Positions 7,396 to 16,318 of a stretch of DNA of 64,000 bases are shown in pieces. The notes beneath the pieces were generated by a model, which was given only the letters and a program-made list of their open reading frames with translations, searched no databases and was not told the origin of the DNA. Numbering within the stretch: position 1 is the stretch's first letter; the number at the start of each line of letters is the position of its first letter. The translations under genes and the position numbers were made by a program. Source of the DNA: Cyclobacteriaceae bacterium (GTDB taxonomy: Bacteria; Bacteroidota; Bacteroidia; Cytophagales; Cyclobacteriaceae); NCBI GenBank assembly GCA_019638235.1, contig JAHBUE010000003.1, forward strand, positions 1 through 64,000, read 5' to 3'.

Positions 7396-10218
7396 TCACA
7401 TTCCCATCATCACAAAAGCCCCCCAGTAATAAGGTTCTTTGTATTTAGTCATAAGCTGAAGCTGCGCCTGTTTAAAGGCACGTTGCTTGTTGCCAAGCTT
7501 AAGCCAATTCGTATAGAAGCTGGTCATGAGTTGTTGGGTGGCGGCATCATCCACTTTCCACAAACTCATAATCATCGCATCAGCACCGGCAACTAAAAAG
7601 GCACGTTGTAAACCGTAAACACCTTCACCCGATTTTACATCGCCAAGACCGGTTTCGCAGGCGCTAAGCACTACCAGGTCGGTTCCTTCGAGGTTCAGGT
7701 TCATAGCCTCATACGCAGTAAGCACGCCATTGTCGTTGCTGGAAATATCCGTACCACCACCACTGATGGCATGACCCGCACCGGCCAATATCAATCCTGA
7801 ACGCAACAACGGATTGTTGGAAGCATTCTCGGCATTAACACCAAACACCGAGGAGCCGCCTGCATCGTCAACATCCTGAAGAAAATAACCGTGTGTGGCA
7901 ATGTGTACCAGCGAAGGGCCATTCAGTTTTTTAACATTCGCTTCCGTAGCTTGCTTTTCCATTACCTGCGTAACCTGGTAGCCCGAAGTTTTTAAAAGCC
8001 GGGCTACGGCATCCACTTCGGTTTTTGTTCCGGGCAAGGAAGAAATATCTTTTGTAGCATAATCTGGGAAACCGAGCAAAAAGGCATTCTTCTTTGGCGC
8101 GCCTGCCTTCTTCGCTTTCAGCGCCAACAAGTCTTTTGAATTACCGATAATAACAAGGTCATAGCGGTTCAGCACATAGTTGCCGTCAGGTTTTTTTAAT
8201 GTGTTCAGGTTAAGTTGATTGTACACACCATCGGGCGAGAGGTAAATCATTTTTTTAGTAGCTACCTCTTGTTCAATCTTGCTCCAGTATTGTTCATACG
8301 AATAATTGTCGGCCATTTTTTCGTGAATGGCATTGCGATAAAACTTTGCGTACCGTGTTTCTAATTGGTTGCCGTTTTCCAACATCACGAGGCGAGGCAT
8401 CTCCAATCCTTTCTTTAACACTAACGCCACATAACGCGACTCACTCGTAAAGTCCTGGTCGAATTTCCGCACGCGAACAATATCCACAACCGCTTCGGTA
8501 TCAGTAAGCAAGGAAAGAATTTGTTTGTAACTGATTTTAGTTGTGCTGTAACCGGCCGAGAAATCAGAAGAACGTTCGGAGAGTGAACGCTCCATAGCAT
8601 TTGCCTTTCGTTCCAGGTCGGCCAGGTCAATTTTTTGTTCGGTTAATTCTTCTTTCGAGTACGCATAAAGACGCGCCAATTGTTCTTTCTGGTCGAGCCA
8701 TTGCAGGTAATCCTTTTTCAGGTTTTCATCACTTCCTTTCAGGATAGTTTCTTTTACTTTATTCGTTGCGTTTAGCAAAATTGCCTTAGTGGCAATGTAG
8801 TAATCGTAAAAATCCTGCAATGCAGAGTTGTGTTCAATGTGCGCTTCAATAGCAAAATTGAAAAAGCGCTGAAAGCGGGGCGCGGTTATATCCCAATATT
8901 TTGTTTTCTCCGCTTCGCTCATGGGCGGAAAATATTGGTTGATGAAGTCGATGGTTTTGTCCATTACTTCGCGATAGAGCGAATAGGCGTTGTCAAGGCG
9001 ACCGGTTTTCCAATATAAAATCGCCAGGTCTTCCTGCGAACGTGCGTAATCGGGATGGTTATTACCCAATGTGCTTTCGCGAATTTTTAATGCTTTGTTT
9101 AATAATGTTTCCGCTTCGGCATTTCTGGCCTGCATCCTGTAAAAGTTACCGAGGTCGGCTGTTACTTTGGCAAAGGACGGGTGTTGCTCCGTGAATTTTT
9201 TCTTATACACATCTGCTGAAGTTTTTAGCAACGCCTCAACTTTATCCGGCTTATCCATCTGGATATATAATATCCCAAGCTGGTTCAGCACATTGGCATA
9301 CTCCGGAGTGCCTTTATTAAAAAGCGCGGTTTCATACACAGATTTGATTTGCAGGTATATTTTCTCGGCTTCATCATACTGGCCTGCTGCCTGATAAACA
9401 CCGGCCAGGTTAGATAAAAACTGGCGGCTCTCAAATGATTTCTTGCCTTTTGGAATAATGTTTTTACTTTCCTGAAGTGCTTTCTGTGCAACCACAACCG
9501 ACTCATTCATTTCTGTAATAGCCTCATCAAACCGGCCCATTGTCTGAAGCAATACAGCCAAGTTGTTGCGCAATATGGCATACTCCAAACTTTCTGCGCC
9601 AAACCGTTTCCGGCAATTTTCAATAGCCTGGTCAAATACTTTTTCAGCTTCATTGTATCTGCCTTGCTGTTGCAACAACTTGGCTTTGCTGTTCATATTT
9701 GAAACATACGCTGCACTGTTAACGCCTCTTGAGTTTTCGGCAGATGATAACGACCGTTCGATAAATTCTTCGGCTTGCTGAAACTTTGATTGCGACAGGT
9801 AAACCAATGCCATCGCAGAAATGCAACGCAGGTAAATTACATCCCCGGTAAGGGAATTACTTTCCATATAGGTTTTGGCGTTATTAAACTCAAATTCCGC
9901 CATACCAAATGCACTTTTCTTATTATAGAAAATCGCCCTATCCAATATCTCCCTTGCAAGGTCTGTTTTTGTTTTATCCTTCTGTTCACGAAACAGCATG
10001 TACCCGCCTTTAGAAGCGAGTTCGTTCTCCTGGCCCACATCAAGAAATCCTGAATTTTCATTCACGGAAATGGCAAACTGGAAATCAACAGAGTCCAACT
10101 TTGCCCGTTGGTTTGCACTGGCATCGCCAGCGGCCTTGGTTGCGGCTTTTTTGAGCCAGTCCTGGGCGGAAAGAGTCAGGGAAAATAAAATCAATGAAAG
10201 GGTTATGAAAAATCGCAT
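7396..10218 (-). CDS. Exported TPR-CHAT protein (caspase-like peptidase fold)
   Basis: 940 residues. Residues 1-18 are a signal peptide (MRFFITLSLILFSLTLSAQ). Residues about 85-410 are tandem tetratricopeptide repeats (for example RYNEAEKVFDQAIENCRK, RNAEAETLLNKALKIRE). A helical linker of about 150 residues follows, and the C-terminal ~300 residues are a CHAT domain of the caspase/HetF superfamily. The predicted catalytic dyad is intact: His776 in HIATHGYF and Cys854 in VLSACETGLGD. CHAT proteins with TPRs cleave partner proteins in systems such as Craspase and bacterial gasdermin defence, but this one carries an export signal and has no gasdermin or CRISPR neighbour, so its target is unknown. 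Confidence 0.88.
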   Translation of the reverse strand: MRFFITLSLILFSLTLSAQDWLKKAATKAAGDASANQRAKLDSVDFQFAISVNENSGFLDVGQENELASKGGYMLFREQKDKTKTDLAREILDRAIFYNKKSAFGMAEFEFNNAKTYMESNSLTGDVIYLRCISAMALVYLSQSKFQQAEEFIERSLSSAENSRGVNSAAYVSNMNSKAKLLQQQGRYNEAEKVFDQAIENCRKRFGAESLEYAILRNNLAVLLQTMGRFDEAITEMNESVVVAQKALQESKNIIPKGKKSFESRQFLSNLAGVYQAAGQYDEAEKIYLQIKSVYETALFNKGTPEYANVLNQLGILYIQMDKPDKVEALLKTSADVYKKKFTEQHPSFAKVTADLGNFYRMQARNAEAETLLNKALKIRESTLGNNHPDYARSQEDLAILYWKTGRLDNAYSLYREVMDKTIDFINQYFPPMSEAEKTKYWDITAPRFQRFFNFAIEAHIEHNSALQDFYDYYIATKAILLNATNKVKETILKGSDENLKKDYLQWLDQKEQLARLYAYSKEELTEQKIDLADLERKANAMERSLSERSSDFSAGYSTTKISYKQILSLLTDTEAVVDIVRVRKFDQDFTSESRYVALVLKKGLEMPRLVMLENGNQLETRYAKFYRNAIHEKMADNYSYEQYWSKIEQEVATKKMIYLSPDGVYNQLNLNTLKKPDGNYVLNRYDLVIIGNSKDLLALKAKKAGAPKKNAFLLGFPDYATKDISSLPGTKTEVDAVARLLKTSGYQVTQVMEKQATEANVKKLNGPSLVHIATHGYFLQDVDDAGGSSVFGVNAENASNNPLLRSGLILAGAGHAISGGGTDISSNDNGVLTAYEAMNLNLEGTDLVVLSACETGLGDVKSGEGVYGLQRAFLVAGADAMIMSLWKVDDAATQQLMTSFYTNWLKLGNKQRAFKQAQLQLMTKYKEPYYWGAFVMMGM

Positions 10219-10286
10219 GGCAGGGGCTTTGTTTGTTTTGTAACCTCTAAATTACTTCGTTTGCGAAATTATTCCATATTAAGTTG

Positions 10287-11471
10287 ATGAAATTAACGCG
10301 ACCACAGGCAGAAGCTATCATCCAGGTGCTAAAAGAAGTCATTATTAACGGGCGGTATGCCGATAAAGCTCTTGAAAAGGTTTTTAAAACACTGAAATGC
10401 CGCGAACACGATCGTGCGCAAATTGCCGAAACCAGCTACGATATTATCCGCTATTACCGGCTTTTCACCACTATCAGCCAAAGCGAAAGTTTGTGGAAAA
10501 TTTTGGGGGCATGGGTTGTTCATAACCGGTATGAATTAAGCACGTGGAAAGAATTTGGTACGCTTAACGCGAATGAAATCAATCAACGCTATGAGGCGGT
10601 TAAGGCCGAAAGAAAAATCAGGGAGTCGATACCCGATTGGCTTGATGTGCTGGGCGAAACCGAATTGGGTGAAAACTGGAATGCTATCTTACCGGAATTG
10701 AACCGAAAGCCGCCTGTAACTATTCGTGTTAACACGCTAAAAATTTCTGTTGAAGAATTGCAGTCAAACCTTAATAAAGAAGGATTTTCTACGGAAGTGA
10801 TGCCCGAATTTCGTGAAGCGCTTATGCTTACCGAACGAAAAAATATTTTTCAGTCGCAGGCTTTCCAGGATGGATTGTTTGAAGTGCAGGATTCAGGCTC
10901 GCAACAAATTGTTCCTTTCCTGAATGTTGAGCACGGTATGCGCGTAGTCGATGCGTGTGCAGGAACCGGGGGTAAATCGTTACAACTTGCTGCACACATG
11001 CAAAACAAAGGCAGGCTTATTTCTATGGACGTTGCCGCGTGGAAATTAGACGAGTTTAAAGTGCGGGCGCGAAGAGCGGGCGTTCATAATTTTGAAACGC
11101 GGGTTATTGAGTCGCCTAAAACGATAAAGCGGCTGCACCAAACTGCCGACCGGCTGTTGCTGGACTTGCCCTGTTCGGGGCTTGGTGTTTTAAAACGAAA
11201 CCCGGACGCACGCTGGAAGTTAAAACCGGAGTACATCGAAAAAATAATAAGTACGCAACGCGACATTATTGAACGCTATTCGCAGATGGTTAAACCCGGG
11301 GGCAAATTAGTGTATGCAACGTGCAGCATACTGCCTTCTGAAAATGAAAACCAGGTTAAATCTTTTCTTGAAAGAAACGCAACCGCATTTCAGCTTGAAG
11401 AAGAAGCAACCATTAAACCCTCGGCACACACCGATGGCTTTTATATGGCACGCATCACACGTTTAGTATAA
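10287..11471 (+). CDS. RsmB/NOP-family rRNA cytosine-C5 methyltransferase
   Basis: 394 residues from the ATG at 10287; a TTG codon directly before it is less likely. The N-terminal ~140 residues are a NusB-like RNA-binding helical domain. The Rossmann methyltransferase domain has the SAM motif VVDACAGTGGKSLQLA, then LDLPCSGLG with Cys296 and YATCSILPSENE with Cys346, the two cysteines of m5C RNA methyltransferases (Cys346 in TCS is the expected nucleophile). RsmB methylates C967 of 16S rRNA in E. coli; whether this homologue shares that site is not shown. It is divergent from the CHAT gene, with a short 68-base spacer. Confidence 0.88.
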   Translation: MKLTRPQAEAIIQVLKEVIINGRYADKALEKVFKTLKCREHDRAQIAETSYDIIRYYRLFTTISQSESLWKILGAWVVHNRYELSTWKEFGTLNANEINQRYEAVKAERKIRESIPDWLDVLGETELGENWNAILPELNRKPPVTIRVNTLKISVEELQSNLNKEGFSTEVMPEFREALMLTERKNIFQSQAFQDGLFEVQDSGSQQIVPFLNVEHGMRVVDACAGTGGKSLQLAAHMQNKGRLISMDVAAWKLDEFKVRARRAGVHNFETRVIESPKTIKRLHQTADRLLLDLPCSGLGVLKRNPDARWKLKPEYIEKIISTQRDIIERYSQMVKPGGKLVYATCSILPSENENQVKSFLERNATAFQLEEEATIKPSAHTDGFYMARITRLV

Positions 11472-11503
11472 CTTGCTTATCTTACGCACTTAAATTCTCT
11501 GGT

Positions 11504-12229
11504 TTGAAAATCTTAGGTAAACTTTACACGCTTTGGGTTATTATCGTTTTCAGTGTTTTCATGATTCTGTTACTGCCCGGAATTTTAATTCCGTTTATGT
11601 TAGGCAACCGGTTTAGCTGGATTGGTTACAAATTTCTTTGGTTGTGGTCGTGGATATTCAGTATGCTTACATTTATCCGCTACGATTTTTCCGGCACCAA
11701 ACACCTCACTAAAAATACATCGTGCGTTTACGTGAGTAACCACACTTCGTTTTTAGATATTCCGGGCATCAGGCTGATTATTCCCGGAGAGTTCAGACCC
11801 ATTGCTAAAAAAGAATTGCTGAAAATTCCTGTATTTGGATTTATTGTAAAAGCCGCTACGGTTGTGGTTGACCGGTCGAGCGCACAAAGCCGCAAACAAA
11901 GCCTTGAAAAGCTGCGCAACATTTTAGCCGGAGGTATTTCCATCTTAGTATTTGCCGAAGGTACACAAAACCGGACGAAAGAAATTTTACAACCGTTTAA
12001 AGATGGCGCCTTTCGTATTGCCATTGATACGCAACTGCCCATTGTGCCGTTAGTGGTTATAGGCGCAGGGCCGCTAATGCCTCCCGGCACATTAACCATA
12101 AAACCCGGCCGCATTAAAATAATTGCCGGTGCGCCCATTCCCGTTGCAGGCCTGTCAACCAACGATACACAAACATTAAAACAACAGGTGTTTGATACGA
12201 TGCTGGGGATTTATAAGCAGAATGCGTGA
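11504..12229 (+). CDS. plsC: 1-acyl-sn-glycerol-3-phosphate acyltransferase
   Basis: 241 residues. It makes phosphatidic acid from lysophosphatidate at the inner membrane. An N-terminal hydrophobic hairpin (about 8-45) is followed by the acyltransferase motifs: NHTSFLDI (the HX4D catalytic pair) near residue 80, FRPIAKKEL near 100, VFAEGTQNRTKE (EGTRS-type glycerol-phosphate motif) near 150 and LPIVPLVVIG near 180. The start is TTG at 11504 because no in-frame ATG precedes the first hydrophobic segment. It lies 32 bases after the RsmB-type gene on the same strand and is probably cotranscribed with it. Confidence 0.88.
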   Translation: MKILGKLYTLWVIIVFSVFMILLLPGILIPFMLGNRFSWIGYKFLWLWSWIFSMLTFIRYDFSGTKHLTKNTSCVYVSNHTSFLDIPGIRLIIPGEFRPIAKKELLKIPVFGFIVKAATVVVDRSSAQSRKQSLEKLRNILAGGISILVFAEGTQNRTKEILQPFKDGAFRIAIDTQLPIVPLVVIGAGPLMPPGTLTIKPGRIKIIAGAPIPVAGLSTNDTQTLKQQVFDTMLGIYKQNA

Positions 12230-12303
12230 TAATGCTGTTGGATTCAAAACCTGGATAAAAAACAAACAATCACACCAAGCCAGTCAAAATAGGGGTATTT
12301 GTG

Positions 12304-12473
12304 TAGTTTTGTTATATGTAGAAACGAAGTTGGCGGTACTGGCGGACGACCCCACAACAAAAAGAAAAGAGTAAATTGAAAAAGGTTTCCATAAGACTTA
12401 TTTATCAATAATCATTTGGATAGTTTCAACTGTATATGCCACGAATGCACGAATCTTCATTCGTGGCGTTTTT
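12304..12473 (+). ncRNA. Candidate small transcription unit (promoter box to terminator)
   Basis: The 336-base gap between plsC and the convergent adhesin gene holds a TAGTTTTG (-7 consensus TAnnTTTG) at 12304-12311 and a good rho-independent terminator at 12438-12473. Between them, about 150 bases have no convincing open frame: the first ATG is followed at once by TAG, and the longest frames are 15-25 codons. A small RNA or a very short peptide gene would fit. No known RNA family is recognised, and the terminator may simply serve plsC. Confidence 0.25.
12438..12473 (+). terminator. Rho-independent terminator
   Basis: GCCACGAATG (12438-12447) pairs perfectly with CATTCGTGGC (12458-12467) and is followed by GTTTTTC. 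It ends plus-strand transcription coming from plsC or from the promoter box at 12304, facing the convergent adhesin gene. Confidence 0.75.
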
Positions 12474-12565
12474 CTCTATTGTGCAATGCTAAACTTCCTA
12501 ACTCTTGTATTCTTTGCGTTAGCCGAATTTACAAACCATGATTCCGGATTTGTATAAAGGTTAAG

Positions 12566-14332
12566 TCATCTCTTCAGCGAAAGATATCCTGTCTTGCCTT
12601 TACGCCCGCTTGCAAATTCAATCTTATAGAAATATGTGCCGGAGGGCAACGCATTTCCGTTTTTATTCAAACCTCTGAATACAACAGTCGTGTTGTTGTA
12701 ATTACTTCCTTCCCACACCACATCGCCCCAACGGTTGTAGATGGTTACACGATTAGCAGATGTTTCAGGCAGTACATCAATATGCTGAATGAGCAATACA
12801 TCATTTTTACCATCGTTATTCGCACTAACGCCATTGTAAACAATAATATCACCTTCTACCTGGATAATAAGTTGAGCCTGCGTACAGTTTCCTGCCAGGT
12901 CGCATACTTCAATCGTCAGCAGGTCGGTGCCGGAAAACGATACGTTTGAATAATCAACAATCAATTGATGGTTCGCATCAATGAAAGCAAGCGCACCGCT
13001 CTGTGGCGGAATAACAATGCGCAACGTACTCAGGTCAAGATCACCATCCGCATCCGATAAAAAACTAATGAGCGACACAATCATCTGCTGCCCGATAGTT
13101 GTTACCTGCGGTTCGGCATTGATTACCGGAGGCGCTCCGCAAAAGACAGGCGTAACGGTTACAGCCGTGCGGTTGCTCTCGCAGGTTCCGTTTTGGATAG
13201 ATACATAATAGGTTGTGGTAGCCGACAGCACAGGCGTGGTAAAGGTGCTGGTTGTTTCCAAAGCTGTGCCACCAGTGGGTACGTCATACCAGTTATACGT
13301 CTGGCTGCCGGTAGCGCCCGAGGCGGTGAGGGTTGCAGATGTGTTTGCACAAACAGAAACTCCATTAGCCGAAGGCGGAGTAATAGGATCGCAGATAACC
13401 GAAGGTGTTACAAAGTTGTGCGCCACCGGCTGACTGCGCTGGCCATCGGCATTGATAACAGTAACATAAAGTGTGTAAGGTGTATCAGGAAGCAGGCTGT
13501 TGAGGATAACCGATAAATCTATCGTAAGGTCTTGCCCGGGTGTAAAGGCGCCATATACCTGCACCGGTGTTTGTGTGGTTCCGTCTGAAAAAAAGTATTC
13601 AACCATCACAATGTTTGAATTAGCGTGCTGCGACACAAACGGTTTGGCAACAGGATGGCTCCAATGGCCGTGGGCATTTTGCACGCGGGTGTATAAAATA
13701 TGAAAGCCGGGCGATACAGCAGTAAGGTCAATCGTTACAGCCTGTTCTGTGTCCGTGCCGGAAACAGAAACGGGTGTACCGTTTCCAAAGCCGGGGTCGG
13801 TATCGATAAAATATTCCATGCGGGTGAGCGCAGGCAGATTGGCATATTGCACAAACACCGGCTTGGCCGTAGGCAATGTCCATTTTCCTTTACTGTCTTT
13901 TGCGCGGAAGTAAACGATGTGAAATCCTTCGGTTACGCCCGTGAGCGGAATGATAAAATCCTGCGTAACATCTGTTCCGGAAGTAAACGATACAGGAGTG
14001 CCGTTACCAAAACCCGGGTCGGTATCAATGTAGTATTCAATGTGCGTGAGTACAGATAACGGTTCGGTTTGTTGAACAAACACGGGTTGGGCCGTAGGAA
14101 GACTCCATAATCCTTCGTTGGTTTTTACACGGAAGTAAACGATGTGAAATCCTTCGGTTACGCCCGTGAGCGGGATGATAAAATCCTGCGTAACATCTGT
14201 TCCGGATGTAAATGATACAGGTGTTCCGTTTCCAAAACCAGGGTCGGTATCAATATAATACTCCACCCGTGTGATGGTTTGCGCACACAGCGAAACGCTG
14301 ATCAGCGTAAATATGATGGCGAGTAGCCGCAC
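12566..14332 (-). CDS. T9SS type B adhesin-like protein with DTDPG repeats
   Basis: 588 residues, signal peptide 1-17 (MRLLAIIFTLISVSLCAQ). Four repeats of about 75 residues follow (about 18-310), each with an EYYIDTDPGFGNGTPV-type motif and ending in an FH(I/T)xYxRV strand; the fourth is diverged. Next come an Ig-like domain (about 315-400, ASGATGSQTYNWYD, SATTTYYVS), a cadherin-like segment (about 405-490) and the gliding-motility C-terminal domain (about 498-588, YNGVSANNDGKND, VTIYNRWGDVVWE, LPSGTYFYKIEF), the type B signal for T9SS secretion. The product should be cell-surface or secreted. It is the last gene of the minus-strand array and pairs with the beta-helix gene just upstream. Confidence 0.88.
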   Translation of the reverse strand: MRLLAIIFTLISVSLCAQTITRVEYYIDTDPGFGNGTPVSFTSGTDVTQDFIIPLTGVTEGFHIVYFRVKTNEGLWSLPTAQPVFVQQTEPLSVLTHIEYYIDTDPGFGNGTPVSFTSGTDVTQDFIIPLTGVTEGFHIVYFRAKDSKGKWTLPTAKPVFVQYANLPALTRMEYFIDTDPGFGNGTPVSVSGTDTEQAVTIDLTAVSPGFHILYTRVQNAHGHWSHPVAKPFVSQHANSNIVMVEYFFSDGTTQTPVQVYGAFTPGQDLTIDLSVILNSLLPDTPYTLYVTVINADGQRSQPVAHNFVTPSVICDPITPPSANGVSVCANTSATLTASGATGSQTYNWYDVPTGGTALETTSTFTTPVLSATTTYYVSIQNGTCESNRTAVTVTPVFCGAPPVINAEPQVTTIGQQMIVSLISFLSDADGDLDLSTLRIVIPPQSGALAFIDANHQLIVDYSNVSFSGTDLLTIEVCDLAGNCTQAQLIIQVEGDIIVYNGVSANNDGKNDVLLIQHIDVLPETSANRVTIYNRWGDVVWEGSNYNNTTVVFRGLNKNGNALPSGTYFYKIEFASGRKGKTGYLSLKR

Positions 14333-14345
14333 GCTGTGCCCGCGC

Positions 14346-15320
14346 TTAGTTGTTTGACTTTGCTTTAATCTGCACCTGCAGTCCGCTGTTTACTTCACCC
14401 ACCGAAGGAGCGGTAAGCGAGTAGATAGACGGAACAGGCGGCAGGCCCGACAGCACATAAGGCGTAAGCCCGCCAAAGATGCCGCAGTCTTCCCCGTTGT
14501 AGCCTGCGCCCTTAAAGGGCGAGCTTGCGCTCAACTGCCAGCGGCCGTCTGTGCTTGCTGTGTTGATAAAACCGGCATTGAAATTCGCCTCCGGCAAAAG
14601 CGTGTTGCCATTGCCTGCCGGAAGGTTAGAGCCTGCGAAAGCAAAATTATTGCGCACAACAGAGCCTGTGAAATAGTTAACGCCACTATGACGAATAAGA
14701 TTATTCTGTACCGTGGCGGTGTTTGCACTGACGGTACTGTTAATAATATTATTGGATATTTCAACCATGCTTCCAGCGGCATTGCTAATACTCGAAGCAA
14801 TGTAATTATTACTGATCAACACATTAGAGTGTCCTGGACCTACCGCCACATTGGCACCAAAATAATTCTGGATAAACACAACATTGGATGCATTGATGGA
14901 GACTGAATTATTAAAAAAATAGTTTCTTTTAACTACAATGTTATTGGAACTGACAGTAAAACCTCCTCTAAACTCCACACCTGTAATCACCGACCCTTCT
15001 GAGCCGGCAGCAAATGAAATACTAAAAGCACCTGACCCCATAAATGCAGTACCGAGGTTTGCCTGTGTGTTGGGATTCTCGCCTAAGAAATATCCCGGCC
15101 CGATAATCACCAGCCTTTTTGTGATGGTAAGAGTCGCATTAGTATAGTTTACAGGCGAACCGATAAGGTAGAGTGTATCGCCTGCCGAGGCATCAGCGTG
15201 CGCGGCATTTATAGTGGTGAAGTCTTTCGCGGTGCTGCCGGGGTTGCTGTCCACAATCCAGATTTTTGCAAACGCAGCCAGCGGTGCGGTAATCAAAAGC
15301 ATAACGAGCAGTTTTCTCAT
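14346..15320 (-). CDS. Secreted right-handed beta-helix protein (copy 3)
   Basis: 324 residues with signal peptide MRKLLVMLLITAPLAAFA. The start of the mature protein (IWIVDSNPGSTAKDFTTINA, then GDTLYLIGSP) is typical of Bacteroidota parallel beta-helix proteins, and the middle is a run of short Asn/Val-rich coils (VVFIQNYFGANV, VLISNNYIASSI, MVEISNNIINST) as in pectate-lyase-like solenoids. No catalytic residues are recognisable. It lies 13 bases upstream of the type B adhesin gene at 12566-14332, repeating the gene order of the two other pairs in the array. The role is unknown; a structural or glycan-binding surface protein is plausible. Confidence 0.8.
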   Translation of the reverse strand: MRKLLVMLLITAPLAAFAKIWIVDSNPGSTAKDFTTINAAHADASAGDTLYLIGSPVNYTNATLTITKRLVIIGPGYFLGENPNTQANLGTAFMGSGAFSISFAAGSEGSVITGVEFRGGFTVSSNNIVVKRNYFFNNSVSINASNVVFIQNYFGANVAVGPGHSNVLISNNYIASSISNAAGSMVEISNNIINSTVSANTATVQNNLIRHSGVNYFTGSVVRNNFAFAGSNLPAGNGNTLLPEANFNAGFINTASTDGRWQLSASSPFKGAGYNGEDCGIFGGLTPYVLSGLPPVPSIYSLTAPSVGEVNSGLQVQIKAKSNN

Positions 15321-15340
15321 AACGGTTGGGTTTTAGTAAT

Positions 15341-15370
15341 CTATGTTTTCTATGTTTCTATGTGGTTTAA
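15341..15370 (+). repeat. Half copy of the CACATAG/CTATGTG palindromic repeat
   Basis: CTATGTTTTCTATGTTTC followed by TATGTGGTTTAAAA is the right arm of the hairpins found in full at 26061-26125 and 26168-26224. Only one arm is present, in the gap between the PorP/SprF and beta-helix genes. Confidence 0.55.
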
Positions 15371-15406
15371 AATTTTTTTTAAGAGGTCTGCACATAAACT
15401 GAAAAT

Positions 15407-16315
15407 TTAAAAATCTGCTATCGTAGAAAGGTCATGAAAGCGGAACATCCGCGCGCGGATGCCGATGGTGATTTCGTGTGCCGTGTAGTTCAGTCCGACA
15501 GATTTATTAGTGGGCAACTCAAATACATAACCAATCCGCAGCATATCACCGATATTGATTTTCGCCACAGCGCCATACGTGGTAAGGTTACGAGTAAACA
15601 GCCCGATGGTGTAGCTGTCATCGGCATTCAGCGTTGCACCGAAGTCGGCATTTATGGGTGCGCCCTTCACATAGCGCGCCATAACAAAAGGCTTTAGTTT
15701 TAACCGGCTCGACAACAAAAAAAGATAGGAGGCATGTGCATAGGCATGTTGGTTATAAATGATAAGTTCGTTGCCATTCACTACCGTAGAGCCTTTCAGC
15801 ATCTTGGGCACGGAAACACCGGCATACCACCGGTCGGATGAATAAATTATTCCCGCCCCAAAGCTGGGAGCAAACTCGCTGATGTGGTTTTGCAGCTTAG
15901 GGTCGCCCGGGTTAGCAATTAATTCGCTGAAGTCGTTGCGGTAGTTTACTGCTCCGGCCTGCAAGCCGAAGGAAACACGGCTTCTGTTTTGCATCTCAAT
16001 GCGGTAAGCATAGGAGACAAGTGTTTCGGTTGTTTTACTTGTCCCCAGCCTGTCCTGCAACACAATAAGACCAAGCCCCATTTTATTGTTGACTAATGAA
16101 GTGTGGCCGGAGACACTCATCGTTTCGGGATGCCCGTCAAAGCCCGCCCACTGCGTGCGGTAAGCGGCCATTGCGGTTACATCTTTTGAAAAGCCCGCAT
16201 AAGCCGGGTTAATGATAAACGGGTTGAGGATGTACTGTGCGTACAACGGGTCTTGCTGGCTGATCGCTTTATGGCCGACAAGCAGCAACAGGATAATGGT
16301 TATGCAGTTTCTCAT
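15407..16315 (-). CDS. PorP/SprF-family T9SS outer-membrane protein
   Basis: 302 residues, the usual length, with signal peptide MRNCITIILLLLVGHKAISQ. The hallmark start of the mature protein, QQDPLYAQYILNPFIINPAY, followed by beta-strands with MGLGLIVLQDRLG and a final GYVFELP...HEITIGIR, identifies the family (a 14-strand-type barrel). In Flavobacterium, SprF and paralogues are needed for T9SS export of proteins with type B C-terminal domains, and they are usually encoded beside their client. Here the gene lies 4 bases after the type B adhesin gene at 16319, so that protein is the likely client, with the two neighbouring adhesins as possible clients. Confidence 0.92.
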   Translation of the reverse strand: MRNCITIILLLLVGHKAISQQDPLYAQYILNPFIINPAYAGFSKDVTAMAAYRTQWAGFDGHPETMSVSGHTSLVNNKMGLGLIVLQDRLGTSKTTETLVSYAYRIEMQNRSRVSFGLQAGAVNYRNDFSELIANPGDPKLQNHISEFAPSFGAGIIYSSDRWYAGVSVPKMLKGSTVVNGNELIIYNQHAYAHASYLFLLSSRLKLKPFVMARYVKGAPINADFGATLNADDSYTIGLFTRNLTTYGAVAKINIGDMLRIGYVFELPTNKSVGLNYTAHEITIGIRARMFRFHDLSTIADF

Positions 16316-16318
16316 AGG

